Below are positions 44,186 through 53,603 of a stretch of DNA of 64,000 bases, piece by piece; the stretch's first letter is position 1, and each line of letters begins with the position of its first letter. The notes under the pieces are model-generated. The model did not search any database, was not told where the DNA came from, and worked only from the letters and a program-made list of their open reading frames with translations. The position numbers and the translations under genes were made by a program. Source of the stretch: Gammaproteobacteria bacterium (GTDB lineage Bacteria; Pseudomonadota; Gammaproteobacteria; DSM-16500). The stretch spans positions 1 to 64,000 of the forward strand of contig JAJPJH010000097.1 of NCBI GenBank assembly GCA_021324335.1. The letters run 5' to 3'.

Positions 44186-45745
44186 TAAGCCCTCACCTGC
44201 ACCAGCACCAATTAAACCAGTTAATAACGTAGCAGCGACTGCAAAGTAAGGTGCCGAGGGGCCCATTCTGCTGCAGTATCTCATAATGTGCTGCGCAGCT
44301 AATCGGTTTGCTACAACGGTGCCTCCAATGAGAGCACTTTGGTGAACAGTTTCAGCAATTGGGTTATCGCTATTTAAAATAAGAGAAAATGTGCTCACTG
44401 CTGAAAGGATTGTCAGAAATTTACTTGCATGATCCAGATTTCTTATAAATCTATCGGAAAGGGTGAGATGGGTGTAATAAGCGTTCAGGTGTTCTATAAA
44501 TGCTTGTTCATGATGACCTGCACGCACTTCAGCGGTAATCCTGCTCATAACAGATGGATGCTCCCACGGATTAAACGGTTCTCGCGGGACGAAGGCTGCG
44601 CTAACAGGTGATAATTCCCTTGGAAAAGTTTCAAGGCCATTTTCTAGGGCCTGCATGATCATCGATCTCTTAAAAATCAGACCCACTTGTTGCGCATCGT
44701 GTTGGGTGATCGTACCCTTAAGCTGAAGCCTGAGATGTAAATTTTCGTAAATCTCTATTGCAATTTTTTCCGCCGCAGCACGTAGGTAAGGATCGCTTTC
44801 TCCAGGGAGTGCTATCGTTCTATAAATTCTTCCAGCGATTTCCATCAATTTTAATTCAGATTTGACGTTGACCATCTCTGGTTCTAATTGCGCTCGGATA
44901 TCATCTGCTGTCGCTAGAAATTCACCATATCCCGCGCGCATGATGCGACGCACCCTCACATCATGGGTCAAATTAACAGCAAAGGAAGTAGATTGAGCGG
45001 AGAGTTGCTGCAAAGAGAGTGTCGTTAAATTAACTGAATTATTATCGTTTGAATTTAAAAGTTGGTCGGAATTTTCTTCTGGTTCTGAAGCATGTGCATC
45101 GATGCTAAAAATTTGGCTCAGTAAAAAATCAGAGTGTAACCACCCGTTATTGTTTGCATCATTTTGTCTGTCCAGTGGTCTAGCGTTCCCTTCCAGCACC
45201 CTCCTTACCTGTTGCCGAATTATCCGTTCTTCCAGTCTTCGATATTGTTCTCTGCTCCATTCGAAACCGGAATGGCAGGCAGTTTGGGTGGCCTGCGAAA
45301 GGTTTCCTGTCATATTGCTTATTGCTTTATAAGTTGAAATACCCACCACTACCGCTACAGGAATTCCAGTCACTGGCGAGCCACTTGCAAAGGTAGCGCC
45401 TGCTAGGGTTCCGGCCTCTGCTGCAATGACTGTATTCAATGTTTCTCTTACTAAGCCTACTCCTGCGCCGCATACGATTCTCTCTACGGTATTGGAAGAA
45501 GGATCGTGTATAATTTCGGCTCCTACTCCAGCAAGGAGGCCTAATTGATGCAACCCTCGGGGTAAATGTATACCCCCAGCATGTGCTTGCAGTGTCGTAT
45601 CAGAAAAGGTATGTAATAAATTCCCAACTGTCTCGAGCATCTCCTCGGAGTGTTCTTCAGTCTGTTCATTATTTAATTCATTATTAACTTGCTGATGATC
45701 AGAGTTTAATCGAGCATGAGACATACCCAATCCCTTTAAATCCAA
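44183..45745 (-). CDS. Glycine-zipper membrane-active-like protein; upstream part of a TGA-split frame
   Basis: The product is 520 aa up to the TGA. Residues ~67-150 and ~430-520 are rich in Gly, Ala and Val with small-residue spacing (GLLAGVGAEII, VCGAGVGLV, AGATFASGSPVTGIPVAVVVGIS; VAATLLTGLIGAGAGEG), as in glycine-zipper or pore-like segments. The middle is soluble and helical. There is no signal peptide. The frame continues without another stop after the TGA, so the true C-terminus may lie at 42974. It is divergent from the TPR giant. No family is recognised; an effector role is inferred only from context. Confidence 0.6.
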   Translation of the reverse strand: MDLKGLGMSHARLNSDHQQVNNELNNEQTEEHSEEMLETVGNLLHTFSDTTLQAHAGGIHLPRGLHQLGLLAGVGAEIIHDPSSNTVERIVCGAGVGLVRETLNTVIAAEAGTLAGATFASGSPVTGIPVAVVVGISTYKAISNMTGNLSQATQTACHSGFEWSREQYRRLEERIIRQQVRRVLEGNARPLDRQNDANNNGWLHSDFLLSQIFSIDAHASEPEENSDQLLNSNDNNSVNLTTLSLQQLSAQSTSFAVNLTHDVRVRRIMRAGYGEFLATADDIRAQLEPEMVNVKSELKLMEIAGRIYRTIALPGESDPYLRAAAEKIAIEIYENLHLRLQLKGTITQHDAQQVGLIFKRSMIMQALENGLETFPRELSPVSAAFVPREPFNPWEHPSVMSRITAEVRAGHHEQAFIEHLNAYYTHLTLSDRFIRNLDHASKFLTILSAVSTFSLILNSDNPIAETVHQSALIGGTVVANRLAAQHIMRYCSRMGPSAPYFAVAATLLTGLIGAGAGEGL

Positions 45746-45791
45746 CTTAACAAAACAAGATTACATTGCCTTGTTAAAATAGCTCAATACC

Positions 45792-45811
45792 GTATTTTTA
45801 CGATAAAATAC
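45792..45811. promoter_or_regulatory. Inverted repeat between divergent effector-like genes
   Basis: GTATTTT and AAAATAC are perfect 7-bp arms around a 6-nt centre, in the 193-bp region between the split minus-strand frame and the plus-strand TPR gene. A regulator site that controls both genes is possible. AT-rich chance palindromes are common, so this is only a candidate. Confidence 0.35.
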
Positions 45812-45938
45812 TTTATCTTCTTGTTACAATTAAATGTATACTGAATAGCGTTTCTTACAATGAACTATAATCCATATTTTACTGACTAAATTATATTCAA
45901 TTAATAATAAGCCACCGAAATGACAGAGAGGGAATAAT

Positions 45939-48900
45939 ATGCCAACTAAAAAATCTCATAAAAAGAAAAAACCTTCTATGACAAAACAGCCTGTTGAGCC
46001 TTCAGTTCCTATTGCTCAATCGTTAAGCCTTAAAGAGAGGACAGAGTGGCTTGGTAAGAATCTTTCTTTTATGGATGCTTTTTTTGTTTGGCTTGATCAA
46101 AACCCAGATGCAGAGCAACAAAGAGAAGAGTTTGAAAAAAGATCCGTTGAGATTATTAATCAATTGACAAGTTTAATCAATAAACTTCCCAATGATACAA
46201 GGAAAATATGCTGTTACCTGCAGCGAAGTATTATGTATCAAGGACTTTATAAATATGAAGAGTCGATACAAGATTGTGAAAATGCACTCAATATATCCCA
46301 TATTTTTAATAGTGGAAATGAAGATTTGTATGCTGAGGCCTATTCAATTTTAGTTAACCCTTATATAAAGACTCGGCGAATTGAAGATGGTTTGAGAAAA
46401 ATAACGGAGGGGATAGAACGTAAAGGTGTTAAGATTCTATCAAAAGAAATGGCGGATGCTTTTTATGCACGCAGCCAACTTTTTTCTGAAAAGAAATTAT
46501 ATTTTCTTGCTCTCGAGGATATTGAGAACGCCATAAATTGCATTGGAGATAAACCATCAGAAGAAGACAGAGAAAAGCTTGAAGAGTATAAATCAAGCAA
46601 GGAAAAAATAAATGCCGCATCGAATTATTTCCGAGACGCTTTAATCGCTGAATACCAGCAGTCCTTAAAAAACGATTATTTAGGTAATATCGAAAAGGCG
46701 GCCATACATTTTATAAATGCTATTCAATTAGTTGAAAAGTCATCCGCTGAAGTGAAAATTAAGAGGGAAATTGTTGCAGATATTGCTGAAAAGTGCATGA
46801 TGTATTTAGGTCAACAACAGATAGCTATTTCCTCTCTTGACAGAAATCTTTTTTCTTTAATTTTAGAATTACAGCCTACGTTATTACTTGAAAGTGATCT
46901 TGTTTCTCGTATTCATCTTTGGATAAATTATTTTACCCAACATTATGATGTAATTTTAAAAAATATAGGAACAACCTATCCTGCCCAACAAGCAGCCAAT
47001 ATGATTGACCTCTTGCTGTCCATTCCATCGGATATAAACGTAGATCAAGCAGCTTTATGGCATAGAGGAATCATTGCCATCAATGAGCATGTTTTACAAA
47101 CCGATCCAGGGCATGCTCCACTCACTGGACAAAGAAAATTTAGATTTCATCTATTCAATGCAAGATTATTAAAAAATCAGAAAGAATATAAAAAAGCGCT
47201 CGATACCATTGATGAAGCGGGGATGGGTTTAGACAGAGAGAAAAATAAAAATGAATATGCTTTACTGTTGTCTGAAAAAATTTCTATTCTAACAGAAAAA
47301 ACACAGCATCAAGTTAAAGTGGGGGCCATACCAGAAGCGATAGAAGATTATCATGCGCTTATTGAATTAGTGGAAGAAAAAAGAAAGCAAGTAATTGAAA
47401 GCGGTGCAGTGGTTAATCTAAAATCTAAATTAATATCAACTTATGCGCAATTAATTAAGCTTTATGCTGCGCAAAAAGACCATGCCAATGTTTGTCGTCA
47501 TTCTATGACTTATTTCAAATTGGCCGCTACACTTAATTCCACCGAAAGTATTGATATTTTTAATCATTATTGGATGAGTTTTAATGAGTGTAAATCGCAA
47601 TTACCCGCCCAGGAATTAATTAAGCAATTAAAAAGAATAAAAAAACTTTATGAAGAAGAAGCGATAAAGGGGCAAGCTCCAAACCTACCGGTTGATATGG
47701 ATAAGATTTATTTTGAGCTTGCTTGTTTAGAGCGGCGAGAGAAAGAATGGACTAAAGCATTAGATTGCTTGCATAAAATAAAAAATGCCGAGTTAAAAAA
47801 TAAAATCGAAGAGGAAAAATCTAATCTCTATTATGAACAAGCTTTAGAACATTTAAAATATGCAGAGATAAGAAAAGAATTAGGCAATTTGACCATTGTC
47901 ATTAATAGCTTCGAAGCTGGGTTACACCTTAGAAAAAAAGAAGAATTTTTTCCGCAAATTGCTAAAGCATATAAGCTGCGTGCTAGCGTTTATTTTGATA
48001 ATGGAAAGCTTCCTGTCACTTTAAATCAATATAAGGAAGCAGAAAAAAGCTATCAAGATGCCCTGTCAGATTTGAAATCGAGTATGACCTATATGGGCGC
48101 TAATGAAGAAACCCAAAACTTTTATGCTGAAATCCTTAAAGCATGGGGTGATTTATACCTTCAACAAGGTAAATACGAAGGGGCTGTTGAAAAATTTGAG
48201 GAAGCTTTGAGGTTGACTCCTAAGGATGCAAGCCTTCTTTATTTGCAAGGGTGTGCTTATTTAAAAATGAAAACATCCGAAAAGTGGGAGTTGGCGTTGA
48301 AAAAATTTGAAGGCGTGATGAGTTTAGGATTGCTAAATCCGCAAGTCTTAACACACGCTGCTTCCGCAAGTTATCAGTTAAAACGATATCCTGAGGCACA
48401 AAAATATTGTAAACAAGCTTTAGAAACGGATCCTGCCTCTGATGCAAGTCAAATTCTTTCTGCAATCAATGCAATCAATGCGGTGCACACCAAAGCTAAT
48501 CCCGCTTATTTTCATGATTTAGGTATAAATGATCGCTTGCAAGGAAATATGGATGCAGCTTTGAAGAATTTGACTAAAGCAATAGACCTTTATCCAAATG
48601 ATCACTCATCCATCCCTTCTTATCTAAGCCGTGCGCAAGTTTATATGGAAATAGGAGAAAGAGAAAAAGCTAAAAAAGATTTATCTAAAATTCTTGAGTT
48701 AAATAAAAATGATAAACTAGCCCATTATCACTTATCTGTTATGGCACTCGAGGATAATGAGGTTGAAAATGCAAGAGTCGAAATAAGGCAAACCTTAAAG
48801 CTAGATCAGCGCTTTCTGACCAAGTATGAGCAATTGATTGTTAAGTATAAAGAGGAGAAAAAGTATCAAGCATTGTCTGTCTTGTGCTTACAAATCAAGA

Positions 48901-50531
48901 AGGAGTTTCTTCAAAAAGGTTTGGGAGAAAAAATGCTATTGAAGAAGTTAAATGATAAAATTCGGCGTGCTTTTTATATATTAGGAGATAGAGCTAAACG
49001 AAATAATAATATAGAAGAAATGGAAAGCTACTGGTCAAACGCAGCTAACATGGGGTATCACGCCGCCAAGTATGATCTTGCTCTACATTATTTGCATACA
49101 GGTGGGGAGACAGATTATAAAATAGCATTTAATTGGCTTAGTGAATTGAATGAGAAAAATTATCGTGATGCAAAAATTCAACTGGCAAGGTGCTATGCGC
49201 AAGAGATGGGCATATCCAAAAACTTAGAAAAAGCCAGACAGTTATATAAGGAAGCGGCTGAAGCTGGTTGGGAACAAGCTGCTCATTCTTTGAAGTTATT
49301 AAATGAAAAGCCTGCCGCTCTTCAAAAAGAGACAACAAAAAAGTTATTAGTGAAGGCTGAACAGCTTGAATTAGGCGTTGAATGTACGCCTAATGTAAAA
49401 GAAGCATTACAGTTTTACACAAAAGCAACCGCAGAACATAATCCTCATGCACTTTGCCGCTTAGGAAAGGCGAGAGCGTTAGGCGAGATGGGTTTTGAGC
49501 GCGATTTGCCTTCAGCGATAGATAATTTTCGGAAAGCCATTGCAATTGATCCACAGCATGGTGAATCTTTGACTTGGTTAGGGGCGTTATTAGTTATTAA
49601 ATGTATTATCGCCTATAGCCAAAAGGAGGGGACGAGTGTGGCTTCCTTATCTCGCTTGCCAGCCTATTTAAAACAGCAACCTGAATGGAGCGAGGCCAAA
49701 AAATGTTTTGAGGCTGCTAAAACCACTACCGCTGATGCCATCTATTTACAGGCACTTTGTCTGCTGCAATATGAGCGAGATGAAGTGAAGGCCAAGTTAT
49801 TATTTGAAGAAGCTGCACAAAAAGGTTCGCTTCTAGCCCACATGATTTTGGCGGTTCTTTGTAAGCAAGAAGCTTCTGAAAAAAAACGAGATACAAGGCA
49901 AGAATTAGAGGCGCGTTATCAAGTGATTGCAAAAATTGGCGGTGATGCGCATGCTAATCTAGCGCTTGCCACTTTCTATCGAGAAAAATGGTCGGCGAAA
50001 GATGTTTCCGACCCGGCACTCGCGGCAGATTTTCGCCAAATTATTCACTATTATAAGAAAGCGCTGGAGTTATCAGAACATCCTTTCTTGTTATTATTTA
50101 GAATGTGGTTTAATGTTGCCAGTCCAAAAGAAAGAGCCTTTTATGATCTTACAGCGTTTTGTAAGAATTTGAAAAACTGTCCCATTCCAGAAATAAAAAA
50201 TAGTATTACTGGAATTTCTCCCTATCTACAAGAAATGAAAGATCGTCTTTCTTTAGAAACAACAGAAGTTGCAGTAGCTAGTCCGCAATTTGTTCAGCCG
50301 CGACTGGTTACTTATTACTATCCTGTCTATCTAGCGTATGTTACCCCTTATTATTCTTTCTATGTTCCAACCGCGCAGTCTAGAGGTTCTATCTATATGC
50401 AATCTTTTTACGAAGGAATGAGGATGCAACGGATGACAGGAGCCTTGACGGGTGGTTTCTTTAAGGAGCCACCCTCGATGCCGCCCTTGACGGATGAGAA
50501 TAAGAATCAATTACCTATGAAGAGACCGTAG
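45939..50531 (+). CDS. Giant TPR/Sel1-repeat protein; effector candidate
   Basis: The product is 1530 aa, with GAGAGGGA 5 nt before the ATG. The N-terminus is Lys-rich (KKSHKKKK). TPR-like helix pairs run through most of it, e.g. YLQRSIMYQGLYKYEESIQDCENAL (about residue 90), LKAWGDLYLQQGKYEGAVEKFEEALRLTPKD (about 730-760) and SYLSRAQVYMEIGEREKAKKDLSKILELN (about 890-920). Sel1-type units follow (DLALHYLHTGGETDYKIAFNWLSE, LARCYAQEMGISKNLEKARQLYKEAAEAG). The C-terminus has a Tyr-rich segment (LVTYYYPVYLAYVTPYYSFYVP). TPR/Sel1 proteins mediate protein contacts; host targeting is inferred from neighbours only. Confidence 0.8.
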   Translation: MPTKKSHKKKKPSMTKQPVEPSVPIAQSLSLKERTEWLGKNLSFMDAFFVWLDQNPDAEQQREEFEKRSVEIINQLTSLINKLPNDTRKICCYLQRSIMYQGLYKYEESIQDCENALNISHIFNSGNEDLYAEAYSILVNPYIKTRRIEDGLRKITEGIERKGVKILSKEMADAFYARSQLFSEKKLYFLALEDIENAINCIGDKPSEEDREKLEEYKSSKEKINAASNYFRDALIAEYQQSLKNDYLGNIEKAAIHFINAIQLVEKSSAEVKIKREIVADIAEKCMMYLGQQQIAISSLDRNLFSLILELQPTLLLESDLVSRIHLWINYFTQHYDVILKNIGTTYPAQQAANMIDLLLSIPSDINVDQAALWHRGIIAINEHVLQTDPGHAPLTGQRKFRFHLFNARLLKNQKEYKKALDTIDEAGMGLDREKNKNEYALLLSEKISILTEKTQHQVKVGAIPEAIEDYHALIELVEEKRKQVIESGAVVNLKSKLISTYAQLIKLYAAQKDHANVCRHSMTYFKLAATLNSTESIDIFNHYWMSFNECKSQLPAQELIKQLKRIKKLYEEEAIKGQAPNLPVDMDKIYFELACLERREKEWTKALDCLHKIKNAELKNKIEEEKSNLYYEQALEHLKYAEIRKELGNLTIVINSFEAGLHLRKKEEFFPQIAKAYKLRASVYFDNGKLPVTLNQYKEAEKSYQDALSDLKSSMTYMGANEETQNFYAEILKAWGDLYLQQGKYEGAVEKFEEALRLTPKDASLLYLQGCAYLKMKTSEKWELALKKFEGVMSLGLLNPQVLTHAASASYQLKRYPEAQKYCKQALETDPASDASQILSAINAINAVHTKANPAYFHDLGINDRLQGNMDAALKNLTKAIDLYPNDHSSIPSYLSRAQVYMEIGEREKAKKDLSKILELNKNDKLAHYHLSVMALEDNEVENARVEIRQTLKLDQRFLTKYEQLIVKYKEEKKYQALSVLCLQIKKEFLQKGLGEKMLLKKLNDKIRRAFYILGDRAKRNNNIEEMESYWSNAANMGYHAAKYDLALHYLHTGGETDYKIAFNWLSELNEKNYRDAKIQLARCYAQEMGISKNLEKARQLYKEAAEAGWEQAAHSLKLLNEKPAALQKETTKKLLVKAEQLELGVECTPNVKEALQFYTKATAEHNPHALCRLGKARALGEMGFERDLPSAIDNFRKAIAIDPQHGESLTWLGALLVIKCIIAYSQKEGTSVASLSRLPAYLKQQPEWSEAKKCFEAAKTTTADAIYLQALCLLQYERDEVKAKLLFEEAAQKGSLLAHMILAVLCKQEASEKKRDTRQELEARYQVIAKIGGDAHANLALATFYREKWSAKDVSDPALAADFRQIIHYYKKALELSEHPFLLLFRMWFNVASPKERAFYDLTAFCKNLKNCPIPEIKNSITGISPYLQEMKDRLSLETTEVAVASPQFVQPRLVTYYYPVYLAYVTPYYSFYVPTAQSRGSIYMQSFYEGMRMQRMTGALTGGFFKEPPSMPPLTDENKNQLPMKRP

Positions 50532-50617
50532 GATTATTAGCAGCAAGGGGCGGGTCTTCATCACATAGCTCTTATCGATGAGGGGTTACGGCGGGCATTA
50601 GTGCTTTGATATTTACA

Positions 50618-50646
50618 TTGTTTCCTAGCACCCGTGCTAAGATAAT
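50618..50646 (+). promoter_or_regulatory. Promoter with an operator-like palindrome for the ABC exporter operon
   Basis: TTGTTT (50618-50623) and GATAAT (50641-50646) are 17 bp apart. Within the spacer, TAGCAC-CC-GTGCTA (50626-50639) is a perfect 6-2-6 palindrome, well placed for a TetR-like or similar repressor. Related exporter operons are often under such control. Confidence 0.55.
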
Positions 50647-50674
50647 GGAGTAGTAACCAATAACCGGATTGGCT

Positions 50675-51532
50675 ATGTACGGAAAGCAACGTGTTTATTT
50701 TTTATACACATGTCTTTGCCTTTTGCTGCTAAGCAGTTGCTCTGGTAATTCTCCCCATCAAGCCCAGGGCTATATCGAAGGCCGTTATACCTACATGGCA
50801 ACCAGCGTTTCTGGTGTTCTGAAGCAATTATTGGTGGCAAGAGGGGACAGGGTCAAGCAAGGGCAAATGTTGTTTGTATTAGAGCAGCAGCCTGAAAGTG
50901 ATGCTTATCAAGCGGCTGTTGAAAATCTCAATCAATCGATTGCGGCTAGGGATTCCATCATAGCCAATTTAGCTTATGCAAAATTGACTTACGAGAGATA
51001 TAAAGTGTTGGTGCCTGAAAAAGCAATCCAACAGTCAGAATTAGATAACGCACGGGCGAATTACAATTCATTGCAAGCACAATTACTCCAAGCCAATGCC
51101 AATATTGCCTCTGCCCAAGCATCATTAGCGCAATCGAAATGGACAAAAGATCAAAAAATCGTTTACGCACCCGTTGATGCAGAAGTATTTGATACCTATT
51201 ACCGCTTAGGCGAATACACTGAACAGAACCAATCCATTTTATCGTTATTAGCACCTGGCGATATTAAAGCAATTTTTTATATTAACGAAACTGACTTAGG
51301 CAGCATTCGTTTGAATGATAAAGTAGAAGTACGATGTGATGATTGCAAAAAAGCTTACACTGGACATATCAGCTTCATTTCACCTTCGGCTGAATACACG
51401 CCACCTGTGATTTACAGTACGGAAACAAACGATAAATTAATTTACCGCATTGAAGCAGAATTCGCGCCAGAAGAAGCTTATCACTTACACCCAGGTCAAC
51501 CTATTTACGTAACGTATTATCCTCATGGCTGA
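50675..51532 (+). CDS. HlyD-family membrane fusion lipoprotein
   Basis: The product is 285 aa from ATG 50675. Residues 1-21 form a lipoprotein signal with lipobox LSSC (Cys22). A biotinyl-lipoyl-like part (SVSGVLKQLLVARGDRVKQGQMLFVLE) is followed by a coiled-coil hairpin of about 90 residues (AAVENLNQSIAARDSIIANLAYAKL and on), then WTKDQKIVYAPVDAEVFDTYYRLGEYTEQNQSIL and a beta-barrel. It resembles YbhG/YhiI-type periplasmic adaptors. It overlaps the ATPase gene by 8 bp, giving a tripartite exporter; the outer-membrane partner is not here. Confidence 0.9.
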   Translation: MYGKQRVYFLYTCLCLLLLSSCSGNSPHQAQGYIEGRYTYMATSVSGVLKQLLVARGDRVKQGQMLFVLEQQPESDAYQAAVENLNQSIAARDSIIANLAYAKLTYERYKVLVPEKAIQQSELDNARANYNSLQAQLLQANANIASAQASLAQSKWTKDQKIVYAPVDAEVFDTYYRLGEYTEQNQSILSLLAPGDIKAIFYINETDLGSIRLNDKVEVRCDDCKKAYTGHISFISPSAEYTPPVIYSTETNDKLIYRIEAEFAPEEAYHLHPGQPIYVTYYPHG

Positions 51533-52448
51533 TGACTATATTGTTGAAGTACATAATCTCAATAAAAGCTTTAACGGCAAACCGGCTGTCGTCAATGTAT
51601 CATTAAAAATAAAACGCGGGGAAATCTTCGGTTTTTTAGGCCCAAACGGTAGCGGTAAAACGACTACCATTCGCATGATGTGCGGCTTAATGACACCTGA
51701 TTCAGGATCAGGTGAATGTTTAGGTTATGATATTATAAAAGATTCCCGCCAGATTAAGCGTTTAGTCGGTTACGTGCCGCAAACTTTTAGCCTTTATCAA
51801 GATTTGACGGTGAAAGAAAATCTGGAATTTATTGCCCGTGTTTACGAAGAAGCAGATTACACGCATCGCGTGGATCAAATCATGAATGATTTAGGCTTAG
51901 ACCAATATAAAAATATTTTATCAGGCAGATTATCAGGCGGATGGAAGCAGCGTTTATCATTAGGAGCTGCATTAATTCATGATCCCAAATTATTATTACT
52001 CGATGAGCCCACTGCCGGGGTGGATCCCAAAGCCCGTCGTGATTTTTGGAATGATATTTCGAATTTGGCTGAACAAGGTATTACGTCCTTAGTTAGCACC
52101 CATTATATGGATGAAGCCGAGCGATGTAACCGTCTTGCGTATATTGTCCACGGCTATATGATGGCAGAAGGAACCATTCCAGAAATAATTAACCATTCTC
52201 ACTTGCTTACATGGGCTGCAAGTGGTGAAGGATTAAGCGGTTTGACTACTAAACTGCATCAGCAGCCAGGTGTAGAACAAGTAGTGCCTTGGGGGAATGA
52301 AATCCGTATCTGTGGTACCAATGCGCAGCTATTAGAAGAAGTGGTGAAGCGATTTCCTGACGTCATTTGGCAGCAAGTGCCAACTAATTTAGAAGCGGTT
52401 TTTATTCATTTAGTAGAAGAGCGCCGTAAAAAGAGGATAGCGAAGTGA
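51525..52448 (+). CDS. ABC exporter ATP-binding subunit (YbhF-like, single domain)
   Basis: The product is 307 aa. Walker A GPNGSGKTT is at residues 39-47, the Q-loop in VGYVPQTFSLYQDL, the signature LSGGWKQRLSLGAAL near residue 138, Walker B LLLLDEPTAGVDPKARRDFW and the H-loop VSTHYMDEAERC. One nucleotide-binding domain is present, whereas Escherichia coli YbhF has two fused, so a homodimer is expected. It lies between the fusion lipoprotein and the permease, overlapping each. Confidence 0.93.
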   Translation: MADDYIVEVHNLNKSFNGKPAVVNVSLKIKRGEIFGFLGPNGSGKTTTIRMMCGLMTPDSGSGECLGYDIIKDSRQIKRLVGYVPQTFSLYQDLTVKENLEFIARVYEEADYTHRVDQIMNDLGLDQYKNILSGRLSGGWKQRLSLGAALIHDPKLLLLDEPTAGVDPKARRDFWNDISNLAEQGITSLVSTHYMDEAERCNRLAYIVHGYMMAEGTIPEIINHSHLLTWAASGEGLSGLTTKLHQQPGVEQVVPWGNEIRICGTNAQLLEEVVKRFPDVIWQQVPTNLEAVFIHLVEERRKKRIAK

Positions 52449-53581
52449 CAGAGAAATTCTCCTTCGAGCGGTTATGGGGATTGATCATTAAAGAATTCAC
52501 CCAATTCCGGCGTGACCGCAGTACTTTTATCATGGTTATCACTTTACCCATTATTCAGCTCATTTTATTTGGCCTTGCAATTAATACTAATCCTAAACAT
52601 TTACCCTCCGCATTAATTAATTTTGATAATGGTCCTTTTGCGCGAACAATGATTCATGAATTAGAAAACACCCAATATTTTCAATTTGATCATTATCCTA
52701 AGTCAGAAGCAGAAGCAGCTGATATGATGGCGACTCATCAAGTATTATTTACGCTGTCTATCCCGCCCGATTTTTCTCGTAAGTTGGTTCGCGGTGAATA
52801 TCCTGCGGCTTTATTAGAAGTGGACGGCACCGATCCTGTATCTGTTGCCTATGCTGTCTCTGCTGCGACCGGTATTATGAATACGATATTTCAATATGAT
52901 CTCACTGGCCCGCTTACATCATTAAATCCTACGCAAGGTGCAGCGGAATTACGTATGCATACTAAATATAATCCGAGTGCAATCACACAGTATAATATTG
53001 TGCCAGGTTTATTAGGCACAGTATTGACTATGACATTTGTCATGGTAGCTTCCATGGCGCTCACCCGTGAGCGTGAACGCGGCACCATGGAAACCTTATT
53101 AGCAACACCTATTTTGCCTATGGAAGTGATTATTGGCAAAGCAACACCGTTTATTATTGTAGGCTATATGCAAGTGATTATCGTGTTACTGATTGCTGTA
53201 TTTTTTTTCCAAATACCGCTTATCGGTAATTCGCTGTTATTGCTGACGGTAACACTCCCTTTTATTTTAGCTAATCTATTCGTCGGGATTATGATTTCTA
53301 CTTTTGCTAAAACTCAATTAGAAGCCAGCCAATACAGTATCTTTTTCTTTTTACCTTCCATGTTGCTATCTGGCTTTGCTTTTCCCTTTAAGGGCATGCC
53401 GATGTGGGCGCAATGGTTAGGTAATGTGCTGCCATTAACTCATTTTATTAATATCGTCCGCGGTATCATGTTAAAAGGGATTGGTTTTTTCGATGTATGG
53501 GTCGATTTATGGCCTATTTTGCTTTTTATGTTCGCCATGGTATTTGTTGCCTTGAAACGATATAGACAAACGTTAGATTAA
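52445..53581 (+). CDS. ABC-2 type exporter permease
   Basis: The product is 378 aa, starting at GTG 52445 (4-bp overlap with the ATPase). An N-terminal helix (FIMVITLPIIQLILFGLAI), a ~130-residue extracytoplasmic domain and five C-terminal membrane helices give the YhhJ/YbhR/YbhS layout. MALTRERERGTMETLLATPILPMEVIIGK is the coupling-helix region typical of ABC-2 permeases. Only one permease is encoded, against two in ybhFSR. The substrate is unknown; drugs, cations or lipids are known for relatives. Confidence 0.92.
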   Translation: MTEKFSFERLWGLIIKEFTQFRRDRSTFIMVITLPIIQLILFGLAINTNPKHLPSALINFDNGPFARTMIHELENTQYFQFDHYPKSEAEAADMMATHQVLFTLSIPPDFSRKLVRGEYPAALLEVDGTDPVSVAYAVSAATGIMNTIFQYDLTGPLTSLNPTQGAAELRMHTKYNPSAITQYNIVPGLLGTVLTMTFVMVASMALTRERERGTMETLLATPILPMEVIIGKATPFIIVGYMQVIIVLLIAVFFFQIPLIGNSLLLLTVTLPFILANLFVGIMISTFAKTQLEASQYSIFFFLPSMLLSGFAFPFKGMPMWAQWLGNVLPLTHFINIVRGIMLKGIGFFDVWVDLWPILLFMFAMVFVALKRYRQTLD

Positions 53582-53603
53582 TTTTTTTATAATAATGGAT
53601 GGA

